Assembly (NCBI GenBank): GCA_014656175.1
Contig: BNBX01000002.1
Coordinates: 438,776-502,775 of the forward strand
Reading direction: 5' to 3'
Source: Streptomyces werraensis
GTDB taxonomy: Bacteria; Actinomycetota; Actinomycetes; Streptomycetales; Streptomycetaceae
DNA length: 64,000 nt
Shown here: one piece after another, positions 35,546 through 43,533 of the stretch
Layout of the letters: the number at the start of each line of letters is the position of its first letter
How positions within the stretch are numbered: the stretch's first letter is position 1
The notes under the pieces: generated by a model
The model's input: the letters and a program-made list of their open reading frames with translations, nothing else
What the model was told of the DNA's origin: nothing
Databases searched by the model: none
Program-made: the position numbers and the translations under genes

Positions 35546-37102
35546 ATGACGACAGCGACGCAGCGGGAGATGCCCGTGGTCACGACGGCGTACGGTGCCG
35601 TGCGGGGGCGGTGGGAGAAGGGAGTCGCCGTGTTCCGCGGCATCCCCTACGCCGCGCCCCCGTTCGGGCCGCGCCGCTTCCGGCCGCCCGTGCCGCCCGA
35701 GCCGTGGGACGGCGTGCGGGACGCAGGCGCGTTCGGGCCCACCGCGCCCAAACCCCCGTACAGCCCCGCCTTCGCCGAGTACCTCTCCGACCCCGACATC
35801 GGGGGCGACGACTGTCTCAACCTGAACGTCTGGACCCCCGACCCGTCCCCGGGCGCCCGGCTGCCCGTCCTGGTGTGGCTGCACGGCGGCGCGCTGACCC
35901 GGGGCTCGTCCGCCGTCCCGGTGTACGACGGACGCACCTTCGCCCGCGACGGCGTCGTCTTCGTCTCCCTCAACTACCGCCTCGGCGTCGAGGGGTACGG
36001 CCTCTTCCCGGACGCCCCCGCCAACCCCGGCCTGCGCGACCAGCTCGCCGCGCTCCGATGGGTGCACGAGAACATAGCCGCGTTCGGCGGCGACCCCGGC
36101 CGGGTCACCCTCGCCGGCCAGTCCGCCGGAGCCATCAGCGCGGGCGCCCTGGTCGCCGCGCCGCAGTCCCAGGGGCTGATACGGCAGGCCGTCCTGCAGA
36201 GCGGACCGCCCGAGTCCATGGAGCGGGACAAGGTGCGGCGCATGGTCCGCCGCATGGCCGCCCGCCTCAAGGTGCCCGCCACCGCCGAGGCCTTCGCCGC
36301 CGTCGACCGGGAACAGCTGCTGCGCGCCCAGGCGGACGTCGGCCGGCTCGGCAGCCCGCTGCTCGGCGGGCCCGCCTTCGGCATCGTCGTCGACGGAGAC
36401 CTCGTCCCGCGCGACCCCCTGGAGGCCCTCACCGACGGCGCGGCCCCCGGCATCACCCTGATGACCGGCTGGACCCGCGACGAGTACCGGCTCTGGCTGG
36501 TCCCCGGCGGCCTGACGGAACGCGTCGACCGTCTCGGCCCGGTCGCCCTGGCCGGCGCGATGGCCCGCTGCCGCTGCGGCAGCGAGGTCCCGCGCGGCTA
36601 CCGCGCCCTGCACCCCGGCGCCGGCACCGCCGAGACCGTCGGCCAGATGGTCACCGACCGCCTCCTGCGCGACCCCCTGCACCGGCTGTCCGACGGCCGC
36701 GCGGAACCCTCGTACGTCTACGAGTTCGCCTGGCCCTCCAACCGTCCCGGCATGGGCGCGTGCCACGCCCTGGAGCTGGGCTTCGTCTTCGACAGCGGTG
36801 ACAGCCCCGACGCCCGCAAGCTCGCGGGCGAGGGCGCCCCGCAGGAGCTGGCGGACGCCATGCACGGGGCGTGGGTGCGGTTCGTCACCGACGGCGCCCC
36901 CGGCTGGGAGCCGTGGGGCCCGCACCACCCGGTCCAGGTGTACGGCGACGGCGCACCGCACGTCGTGCACGGCCCCCGCGACCGCGAACTGGCCCTGTGG
37001 ACCGCCCCCGGCGCCGAGCGGGCCGCGCGCACACCGCAGTCGCCGGAACTCCGCCCGGTCATCCGGCGCCTCCGCCGCAACGGGGCGCTCCGCCGCACCT
37101 GA
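35546..37102 (+). CDS. Type-B carboxylesterase
   Basis: 518-aa alpha/beta-hydrolase of the carboxylesterase/para-nitrobenzyl esterase family. Signature near the N-terminus: [27 protein letters not shown]-type block as [11 protein letters not shown]; oxyanion loop [12 protein letters not shown]; nucleophile elbow GQSAGA; acid in [11 protein letters not shown]; His in [12 protein letters not shown]. All three catalytic residues are therefore recognisable. No signal peptide is seen, so it is probably cytoplasmic. It would hydrolyse carboxylic esters of unknown identity. ATG 35546 starts [21 protein letters not shown]. It ends 16 bp from the convergent phosphatase gene. Confidence 0.9.
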   Translation: MTTATQREMPVVTTAYGAVRGRWEKGVAVFRGIPYAAPPFGPRRFRPPVPPEPWDGVRDAGAFGPTAPKPPYSPAFAEYLSDPDIGGDDCLNLNVWTPDPSPGARLPVLVWLHGGALTRGSSAVPVYDGRTFARDGVVFVSLNYRLGVEGYGLFPDAPANPGLRDQLAALRWVHENIAAFGGDPGRVTLAGQSAGAISAGALVAAPQSQGLIRQAVLQSGPPESMERDKVRRMVRRMAARLKVPATAEAFAAVDREQLLRAQADVGRLGSPLLGGPAFGIVVDGDLVPRDPLEALTDGAAPGITLMTGWTRDEYRLWLVPGGLTERVDRLGPVALAGAMARCRCGSEVPRGYRALHPGAGTAETVGQMVTDRLLRDPLHRLSDGRAEPSYVYEFAWPSNRPGMGACHALELGFVFDSGDSPDARKLAGEGAPQELADAMHGAWVRFVTDGAPGWEPWGPHHPVQVYGDGAPHVVHGPRDRELALWTAPGAERAARTPQSPELRPVIRRLRRNGALRRT

Positions 37103-37118
37103 GGCCCCGGGGCGCTGC

Positions 37119-38525
37119 TCAGGCAGCCGGGTTCTCGGGTGGGCCCGGCTCCGGGCAGCGCGTACTGGCCGGGATGCGCAGGGCGAGCAGCGCCATGTCG
37201 TCCTGGCCGTCGCTCGGGTGGTGGTCCGCCAGCGCCCGCACGAACTCCTTCAGCGGCCGTTCGGCGTGGGTGGCGGCGAGGTCGGCCAGGGCGGTCAGGC
37301 CCTCGTCGATGGAGTGCGCGTGGTGCTCGACCAGCCCGTCGGTGAAGAAGAGCAGGATCGAGCCGGCGGGCAGTTCGTGCGTGTGGTCGGGCCGCTCGAA
37401 GCCGGTGTTCACCGCGAGCGGCAGGCCCGGCTCGGCCTCCAGGTACTCCGTCTCCAGGTCCGGGGTGATCAGCAGCGGAGGGAAGTGACCCGCGGTGCTC
37501 CAGCGCAGCACCCAGCCGGTCTCGTGCGGCTCGATCCGGGCCAGGCAGACCGTGGTGACCGGGATGTCCGCGGTGGCCTGCAGCGTGCGGTCCAGCTGGA
37601 CGAGCACCTCGCTGGGCGGGGTGCGGCGGTCGTAGAGCAGGGCGCGCAGCATGCTGTGGATACGGGCCATGGCGGCGGCCGCGTCCAGGTCGTGGCCGCC
37701 GACGTCCCCGATCGCCACGCCGACCGTGTCGTCGGGCAGCACCATCGCGTCGTACCAGTCGCCGCCGAGCCGGCGGGGCTGCGCGGCCGGCCGGTACACG
37801 GTGGCCGCCTCGAAGGGGCTCAGGTCGGGGAGGGCGGGCAGCAGCAGGCGCTGGAACCGCTCGGCGCTCTCCCGCACCTGCCCGAACAGGCGGGCGTTCT
37901 CGATGGCGATGCCGGCGGCGCCCGCCAGGGCGACGACGACGTCCTCGTCCTGCCGGTCGAACGGCCGGCCGTCGTACCGCTCGGAGAGGTACAGATCGCC
38001 GTAGATCTCGCCGCGGACGCTGACGGCCACGCCGAGGAGCGTCCGCATCGGGGGGTGCCCGGGCGGAAACCCGGCGGAGGAGGGGTGCTCGGGGATGTTC
38101 CGGACGCGCAGCGGCTCCGGATTGCGGATCAGCAGTCCCAGCACTCCGCGGCCGTGCGGGAAGGGCACCCCGGACAGCGCGCCGCGCTCCTCCTCGCTCA
38201 GTCCCGCGGTGATGAACTCCTTCAGGTACTCGCCGGACTCGTGGAGCACGCCCAGGGCTCCGTAGCGGGCGCCGATCAGGTCCATCGCGGTGGTGACGAT
38301 CCGCCGCAGCACGGCGGACAGGTCCAGCTCGCCGCTGATGGCGAGGACGGCGTCGAGCAGCCCCTGCAGCCGGTCCTTGGCGTCGGTCAGGGCACGCAGC
38401 TGGGTGCCGATCCGTTCCAGCTCGCTGTCCAGGCGGATCCGGAGGTCCGGGTCCTGGGGAGGCTCCGCGCCGGGACCGGGCCCCGCCCGCTCGCCCTGCT
38501 CGTCCTGCTCGCTCAACGCGTCCAC
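37119..38525 (-). CDS. SpoIIE-type PP2C phosphatase with GAF domain
   Basis: About 468-aa protein: coiled-coil-like segment (RIRLDSELERIGTQLRALTDAKDRLQGLLDAV), GAF domain (about 75-215) with GVPFPHGRGVLGLLIRNPEPLRV and IYGDLYLSERYDGRPFDRQDEDVVVALAGAAGIAIENARL, then a SpoIIE/PP2C domain with GGDWYDAMVL, VAIGDVGGHDLDAAAAMA, FFTDGLVE and DDMALLALR metal-binding blocks. Such proteins usually dephosphorylate STAS anti-anti-sigma partners. The start is uncertain: GTG 38525 (VDALSEQDEQ) is chosen since sequence upstream to 38639 is not protein-like. No partner kinase or STAS gene is adjacent. Confidence 0.87.
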   Translation of the reverse strand: MDALSEQDEQGERAGPGPGAEPPQDPDLRIRLDSELERIGTQLRALTDAKDRLQGLLDAVLAISGELDLSAVLRRIVTTAMDLIGARYGALGVLHESGEYLKEFITAGLSEEERGALSGVPFPHGRGVLGLLIRNPEPLRVRNIPEHPSSAGFPPGHPPMRTLLGVAVSVRGEIYGDLYLSERYDGRPFDRQDEDVVVALAGAAGIAIENARLFGQVRESAERFQRLLLPALPDLSPFEAATVYRPAAQPRRLGGDWYDAMVLPDDTVGVAIGDVGGHDLDAAAAMARIHSMLRALLYDRRTPPSEVLVQLDRTLQATADIPVTTVCLARIEPHETGWVLRWSTAGHFPPLLITPDLETEYLEAEPGLPLAVNTGFERPDHTHELPAGSILLFFTDGLVEHHAHSIDEGLTALADLAATHAERPLKEFVRALADHHPSDGQDDMALLALRIPASTRCPEPGPPENPAA

Positions 38526-38728
38526 CCCGGTGACGCGCCGGCGGCAGCCGCACGCCGGCCACGGCTGGTCCGCTCGTCCAGCCCTCCACGCGAGGGGTAC
38601 ACCCGGCCTCCCGACACGCCCGTGATCGAACAAAACCACAGCATGACACGGGCATAGCGGGCATTTCCCCTATTGGTACACCATCGGCATGCCGCCGCGC
38701 ACGGGCGGACGCGGGGGCGACGCCCCGC

Positions 38729-39298
38729 TCACTGCCCCACGCGGCCGTCGACGCACTCGCGGAGCAGGTCGGCGTGGCCGCAGTGCCGGGCGTACTCCTC
38801 GATCCGGTGCACGAGCAGCTCCCGTACGGCGATGTTCTCCCGCCCGATGTGTTCGCCGAGGTCCGGATGCGCGTCCAGGACGGCGTCGGTGGCCTCCTGC
38901 TCCCGCTTCAGGTCCGCGAACGCGGCGTCGACCAGGGCCTGCTCGCCGACGGCCTCGTCGAAGTCCGCGTCCCTCCGCCCGTACAGCTTCGGCAGGGGCT
39001 CGCCGTGGGTGATCCAGTTCCGCCAGTCCCGCTCGTCCTCGGCGATGTGCCGCACCAGCCCGAGCAGCGACATCGTCGACGGCGGCACCGACCGCCGCGC
39101 CAGTTGCTCCGGGGTGAGCCCCTCGCACTTCATGAGCAGCGTCAGCCGGTAGTTGTGGAGGACGTCCTGAAGCGTCGGCAGCTCACCGTCGGGCCCGGGG
39201 CCCTCGTTGTTCCGGGGGTCGTCGTCCGGGTCGGTCCACATGTCGGGGTGGACGGTGGCCCGGGTCCATCGCGCGGGTGCGTCGGTCATACGGCTCAT
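38729..39298 (-). CDS. DinB-like DUF664 (mycothiol transferase-type) protein
   Basis: 189-aa DinB-superfamily protein. LLMKCEGLTPEQLARRSVPPSTMSLLGLVRHIAEDERDW carries the first metal His and HRIEEYARHCGHADLLRECVDG the C-terminal His pair, the three-His site of the DinB fold. Several actinobacterial relatives are mycothiol S-transferases; that activity is family-based inference. ATG 39298 is used; ATG 39289 is only 3 codons downstream and equally possible. Confidence 0.85.
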   Translation of the reverse strand: MSRMTDAPARWTRATVHPDMWTDPDDDPRNNEGPGPDGELPTLQDVLHNYRLTLLMKCEGLTPEQLARRSVPPSTMSLLGLVRHIAEDERDWRNWITHGEPLPKLYGRRDADFDEAVGEQALVDAAFADLKREQEATDAVLDAHPDLGEHIGRENIAVRELLVHRIEEYARHCGHADLLRECVDGRVGQ

Positions 39299-39352
39299 GC
39301 TCGGCCGTGGCGGCCGCGGTCCGCCAATGGTTTTCGCCGCCCCCGCCGCCGC

Positions 39353-39850
39353 TCAGGAGACGGGTGCGACACGGAGCACGGCGGTCTCGCCGCGCACCTC
39401 GACGACGGTGAGGCGCATGGCGTCGTTGAGGGTCGCGGCGGGTCCCACGCCGCACCGCAGCCGCACACCCCCGCCGCCCTGCGACGTGACGCTGCCGCCC
39501 CCGGAGCATCCGGCGATGCTGTACCCCGACCCGTGGATCGGCGCGACCATCTCGACGTCGTCCCCACCGACCGCGGTGACCTCGATCGGCCCGAGCCCGT
39601 ACGACGCGGGAACCTCGACGACGTCACCGACGCCGACGGTGACCTCACAGGAGCCGTCGGCGCAGGGGCCGGTGGGGGTGGGGGAGGGCGAGGGCGTAGG
39701 CGAACGGGACGCGGACGCGGAGGCGTCACCCCCGCCCGCCGTCCGGCCCTCACGACGGTCGTCACCGTCACCGGAGGAACAGGAAGCGAGGGAGAGAACG
39801 GCCGCGGCGACGGCGGTGAGGACACGTGAAGTTGTCGATGTGCGCACCAT
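39353..39850 (-). CDS. Putative lipoprotein
   Basis: 165-aa protein. Signal peptide MVRTSTTSRVLTAVAAAVLSLASC ends in a lipobox-like LASC followed by SSGDGDD, then a Ser/Pro/Thr-rich linker (SASRSPTPSPSPTPTGPC) and a compact ~100-residue domain with four cysteines (GPCADGSCEV; IAGCSGGG; RLRCGVG). ATG 39850 is chosen as it gives an ideal signal peptide; ATG 39859 is possible. Cell-surface location is inferred. No family recognised. Divergent from the 2'-5' RNA ligase-like gene. Confidence 0.72.
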   Translation of the reverse strand: MVRTSTTSRVLTAVAAAVLSLASCSSGDGDDRREGRTAGGGDASASASRSPTPSPSPTPTGPCADGSCEVTVGVGDVVEVPASYGLGPIEVTAVGGDDVEMVAPIHGSGYSIAGCSGGGSVTSQGGGGVRLRCGVGPAATLNDAMRLTVVEVRGETAVLRVAPVS

Positions 39851-39959
39851 GCCTGCCATTGAAGGCGCGGACGGGCTCGGCGTCGCGGACGTTGACCCAC
39901 CCGCAACGCGCTGTTCGATGCGCAGGGGGGGCGCACCGGCGCACACGTAGGCTTTGGCG

Positions 39960-40493
39960 GTGCGCACGGTGGAACTGTTGTTGGACGAGGCGGCGGAGTC
40001 GACGGTACGGGAGGCGTGGCGGCGGCTCGCGGACGCCGGGCTGCCGAGTCAGGCACGCCACCGCTCACCGACCAACAGCCCGCATCTCACCCTGGCCGCG
40101 TGCCCGGAGCTGACGGCCCCCGTCCGCTGGGAACTGGCCGAGGCGGCAGCCGCGTTGCCCCTGCCGGTCCGCTTCGCGGGCCTCATCCGCTTCGAGCGGC
40201 CCACGTCCGTCCTGGCCTGGTCGCTGGCGATCGACGCCGCGCTGGCCGGCCTGCATCGGAGGGTCTGGGACGCGGTGACCTCCGACAACCGCCCCGAGAC
40301 GCTCAACCCGTTGCACGCGCCGGGCAACTGGAGCCCCCACATCACCCTCGGCCGCACCCGCCGCCCCGGCGCCTTCACCAGCCGCCGCATCCCGGACCTC
40401 CTCCCCCCACCCCCGCTGTCGGCCCACCTCACGACCCTGCGCAGCTTCGACACGGAGACGGGAACACTGGAGATCCTGCATCCCCGCCCCTGA
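39960..40493 (+). CDS. 2H phosphoesterase (2'-5' RNA ligase-like)
   Basis: 177-aa 2H-superfamily protein. Both catalytic tetrapeptides are present, H-L-T-L in SPHLTLAACPELT and H-I-T-L in WSPHITLGRTRRPG, about 85 residues apart. Family members act on 2',3'-cyclic phosphates or 2'-5' linkages of RNA or small nucleotides. GTG 39960 is chosen over TTG 39954 because TAGGCT (39948-39953) lies 6 nt upstream, indicating a leaderless mRNA and placing the TTG before the start site. Substrate unknown. Confidence 0.85.
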   Translation: MRTVELLLDEAAESTVREAWRRLADAGLPSQARHRSPTNSPHLTLAACPELTAPVRWELAEAAAALPLPVRFAGLIRFERPTSVLAWSLAIDAALAGLHRRVWDAVTSDNRPETLNPLHAPGNWSPHITLGRTRRPGAFTSRRIPDLLPPPPLSAHLTTLRSFDTETGTLEILHPRP

Positions 40494-40500
40494 AGGGGCG
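40485..40500 (+). terminator. Short hairpin across the 2H gene stop codon
   Basis: CGCCCC (40485-40490), TGAA loop, GGGGCG (40495-40500): a 6-bp stem whose loop contains the stop codon of the 2H phosphoesterase gene. It may act as an attenuator between this gene and the downstream lipoprotein gene. Confidence 0.4.
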
Positions 40501-40526
40501 ATGTCATGGAAAGGGAGGTCGCCCCG

Positions 40527-41057
40527 GTGACCCTCGCACGCATACTCGCCGGCACGTCATCGGCCCTGGCGGTGCTCGGCCTGTCCGGCTGCGGAGTTCT
40601 GTGGAGCTGCTCCGACTCGACCGCGGAGCGGGGGGAAGCGGGTGTGCGGGTGGAGATCGTGGACGAGAGCGGACGGCCCGTCGGTGTCACCGCCGAGGTG
40701 ACCGGCTGGCGCAGAGAGCCGCATCCGCAGGTGCCCGCGGAAGGCGACCAGATCCACTTCGACATCCGCTTCGAGGGAGCCGGGCAGGGAAGCGAACCCG
40801 CGGTCGACGTCTGCGCGGTGGACGAGAAGCGCGTGGTGCTGGGCTGTCAGACGACGTACTCAACCCAGGTGTTCGGCCCGAAGGGCCCCTACACCGGCGA
40901 CTACTACCTCGAGGCCGACCACCCCGAACGGGTCGACGAGGTCCTGCTGATCCCCAACGACCAGTCGACCCACGACCGGCGTACCTGCGAGGACGACATC
41001 AAGGACGGCGGAGGGGTGCACCCGCCGGACATGCCCGAGCGGGGGGAGCAGCTGTGA
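40527..41057 (+). CDS. Putative lipoprotein
   Basis: 176-aa protein. GTG 40527 is chosen because AGGGAGG (40512-40518) lies 8 nt upstream and it yields a compact signal peptide, VTLARILAGTSSALAVLGLSGC, with lipobox LSGC; an in-frame ATG at 40506 would prepend MEREVAP before it with no SD. The mature part starts GVLWSCSDSTAERG and includes ESGRPVGVTAEVTGW and TYSTQVFGPKGPYTGDYYLEADHPERV, suggestive of a small beta-rich surface domain. Function unknown. Confidence 0.75.
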   Translation: MTLARILAGTSSALAVLGLSGCGVLWSCSDSTAERGEAGVRVEIVDESGRPVGVTAEVTGWRREPHPQVPAEGDQIHFDIRFEGAGQGSEPAVDVCAVDEKRVVLGCQTTYSTQVFGPKGPYTGDYYLEADHPERVDEVLLIPNDQSTHDRRTCEDDIKDGGGVHPPDMPERGEQL

Positions 41058-41071
41058 CTCCCGGGCCGCCG

Positions 41072-42229
41072 TCAGCCGTTCCGCAGCGTCGGCCGTACCT
41101 GACGCAGGAACGCCGCGTTGTCCGGGGTCTCCCGCAGGCGCGTCAGCAGCGTCTCCAGGTCGGTCGCCGGGTCACGGGAGGTCAGGGCGCGGCGCAGGCC
41201 CTGGGTCGCCGTCAGTTCCTCGGGGGTGAAGAGGAGTTCCTCGCGGCGGGTGCCCGAGGTGGTGATGTCGACGGCCGGGAACAGGCGCCGTGACGCCGAC
41301 TCGCGGTGCAGGCGCAGCTCCATGTTGCCCGTGCCCTTGAGCTCCTCGAAGAAGAACTCGTCCGCACGCGACCCGGTGTCCACCAGCGCGGAGGCGAGGA
41401 TCGTCAGCGAACCGCCCCCCTCCGTCTCGCGCGCGGCGCCGAAGAACCGCTTCGGGCCGATCAGCGCGGCGGAGTCCACGCCGCCGCTGAGGGTGCGGCC
41501 GCCCGGGCCCGCCGCGTTGTTGTACGCCCTGCACAGCCGCGTCAGCGAGTCCAGCAGGATCACCACGTCCTCGCCGGCCTCCGCGAGCCGCTTGGCCCGC
41601 TCCACGACCAGCTCGGCGAGCGCGATGTGCTGCTTGGCGGGACGGTCGAACGTCGAGGAGTACACCTCGCCGTGGACCGAGCGCCGCATGTCGGTGACCT
41701 CTTCGGGACGCTCGTCGAGCAGCACCACCATCAGCCGGCACTCGGGGTGGTTCCCCGCGACGGCCGCCGCGAGCTGCTGGATGAGAACCGTCTTGCCGGT
41801 CTTGGGCGGCGCGACGAGCAGTCCGCGCTGCCCCTTGCCCACCGGGGCCAGCAGGTCGACGACCCGGCCGGCGAGTCCGGACGCCCGGTGTTCGAGGCGC
41901 AGCCGGCGGTGGGGATGGACCGGGGTCAGGTCGCGGAAGTGGGGACGGCCCGCGAGCGAGCCGGGCGTACGGCCGTCGACGCGGGCGATGTCGGTGAGCG
42001 CCCGGCGGTCGCCGAGGACGCCCTCCACCAGGTCGCCCTTGCGCAGGGAGTGCCGGCGCACCAGGGCGGCGGAGACGACGGGGTCGGACGACCCGGCCAC
42101 GAGGCCGGCGCCGCGCAGGTACCCCTTCCCGGTCGCGTCGACGTCGAGGACACCGGTGACGGTGACGGACCGCTGTTGCTGCTGCCGTCCGGAGGACTGA
42201 CGGGCGGGGCGGTCGAGGGCGGTGGTCAT
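41072..42229 (-). CDS. Short Rho-type transcription terminator paralogue
   Basis: 385-aa Rho-family hexameric helicase. RNA-binding cold-shock-like domain at about 21-115 (VTGVLDVDATGKGYLRGAGLVAG, VRRHSLRKGDLVEGVL). ATPase core: P-loop APPKTGKT (140-147), Walker B VVLLDERPEEVTDM, VILLDSLTRLCRAYN, Q-loop VDSAALIGPKRFFGAAR (251-267), R-loop LKGTGNMEL (297-305). The N-terminal helical Rho_N domain and the long Arg/Gly-rich insertion of the main actinobacterial Rho are missing. ATG 42229 has AAAGGA. Probably a second Rho alongside a full-length copy elsewhere in the genome (not visible). Whether it terminates transcription is untested. Confidence 0.88.
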   Translation of the reverse strand: MTTALDRPARQSSGRQQQQRSVTVTGVLDVDATGKGYLRGAGLVAGSSDPVVSAALVRRHSLRKGDLVEGVLGDRRALTDIARVDGRTPGSLAGRPHFRDLTPVHPHRRLRLEHRASGLAGRVVDLLAPVGKGQRGLLVAPPKTGKTVLIQQLAAAVAGNHPECRLMVVLLDERPEEVTDMRRSVHGEVYSSTFDRPAKQHIALAELVVERAKRLAEAGEDVVILLDSLTRLCRAYNNAAGPGGRTLSGGVDSAALIGPKRFFGAARETEGGGSLTILASALVDTGSRADEFFFEELKGTGNMELRLHRESASRRLFPAVDITTSGTRREELLFTPEELTATQGLRRALTSRDPATDLETLLTRLRETPDNAAFLRQVRPTLRNG

Positions 42230-42530
42230 GTGGTGAGTCCTTTCCAGGACGGACAGAAACAGGAACATGAAGCGAAGAAGGGGGGAACCGCGGTCTTCGG
42301 GGAGGGCGTGTTCGCGCCTCACAGCGGTGGGAACCTCACTGCGGTCGCCGTGCGACCGTGTGGGAAAGCCGTACGCAAGCGATACGAGAGCCGACGTGAC
42401 GGCTGAGAGAGACGCCGAAGCGAAGAAGGTTCGGCGGTGAGGACCGGCCCGGCGCCCGACGGGGCGCCGCACGGCACTCATCGCACCGTACCACGGTGCG
42501 GGCCCGGCACAAGAGAGTCCGCAAGGCGCC
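42230..42530. promoter_or_regulatory. Leader/promoter region of the Rho paralogue and 3' end of mmuM
   Basis: 301 bp without a gene. CGCACCGT-ACC-ACGGTGCG (42482-42500) is a perfect 8-bp hairpin 31 bp after the mmuM stop, and GGCGCCC-GACG-GGGCGCC (42451-42468) a second one; together they look like terminators of mmuM. The remaining ~220 bp is a long C-rich-on-minus leader for the rho-like gene, a configuration compatible with Rho autoregulation, though this is inference. Confidence 0.5.
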
Positions 42531-43445
42531 CTACGCCGCCCGCAGCGTCCCCGCGATCGACGTGATCGTGTCCGGACCCACCCGGCAGCACCCACCGATC
42601 AGCCGCGCCCCCGCGTCCCGCCAGCCCGTCACCCGGGACGCCGAGAACGTGGGCTCACCGGTCCAGGCGCGGGCCCGGGCGTCCCACTGTTCGCCGCTGT
42701 TCGGGTAGACCACCACCGGCTTGCCCGTCACCCGCGCGGCGACGGCGACCGCGTGGTCCGCGTCCTGCGGCGTGCAGCAGTTGACGCCGACCGCGATCAC
42801 CTCGTCCGCCCGCGCGGCCAGGGCGAACGCGTCCTCCAGCGGTTGCCCCGCCCGCGTGCGCCCGCCTGCCGCCGAGTACGACAGCCAGGCGGGCACCCCC
42901 AGCCCGCGCACCGCGCGCAGCAGCGCCTCGGCCTCGTCCGTGTCCGGGATCGTCTCCAGCGCGAGGACGTCCGGGGCGGCGGACGCCAGGACCTCCAGCC
43001 TCGGGCGGTGGAACCGCTCCAGCTCCGCGACCGACAGTCCGTAGCGGCCCCGGTACTCGGAGCCGTCCGCGAGCATCGCGCCGTACGGGCCGACGGAGGC
43101 CGCCACCCACCGCGGGCGGCGCGGACCCGGGGCGCGGCGTGCCGCCGTACGCGCGCACTCCACGCTCAGCGCCAGCAGCTCCGCGCCGCGCTCCCGGCCG
43201 ATCCCGCGCCGGGCGAAGCCCTCGAACGTCGCCTGGTAGCTCGCCGTGATCGCCACGTCCGCGCCCGCCTCGAAGTACGCGAGATGCGCCGCCGTGACCG
43301 CCTCCGGCTCGTCCGCGAGGAGTCGTGCCGACCACAGCTCGTCGCTCAGGTCGTGACCGGCCGCCGCGAGCTGGTTGGACATGCCGCCGTCCAGGACGAC
43401 CGGGCCGTCCGCCAGGGCCGCGGCGAGGGACTCCGTGGTGCTCAT
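42531..43445 (-). CDS. mmuM: Homocysteine S-methyltransferase
   Basis: 304-aa cobalamin-independent enzyme transferring a methyl group from S-methylmethionine (or SAM) to homocysteine. N-terminal VLDGGMSNQLAAAGHDL, catalytic-face block ITASYQATFEGFARRGI, and the three Zn-binding cysteines in VGVNCCTP and IGGCCRVGPDTI. Length matches MmuM. ATG 43445 is 6 nt after TAGCGT (complement of 43452-43457), so the mRNA is probably leaderless. Divergent from the large LuxR gene. No MmuP permease is adjacent. Confidence 0.92.
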   Translation of the reverse strand: MSTTESLAAALADGPVVLDGGMSNQLAAAGHDLSDELWSARLLADEPEAVTAAHLAYFEAGADVAITASYQATFEGFARRGIGRERGAELLALSVECARTAARRAPGPRRPRWVAASVGPYGAMLADGSEYRGRYGLSVAELERFHRPRLEVLASAAPDVLALETIPDTDEAEALLRAVRGLGVPAWLSYSAAGGRTRAGQPLEDAFALAARADEVIAVGVNCCTPQDADHAVAVAARVTGKPVVVYPNSGEQWDARARAWTGEPTFSASRVTGWRDAGARLIGGCCRVGPDTITSIAGTLRAA

Positions 43446-43533
43446 ACGGCGACGCTAGCCGAGACCCCGGCCTCGGCGCGCCGCCCGGTCCCGCTGCTGG
43501 GATGCTGGAGGCGAGCGCGGCCCGACGAGGGCG

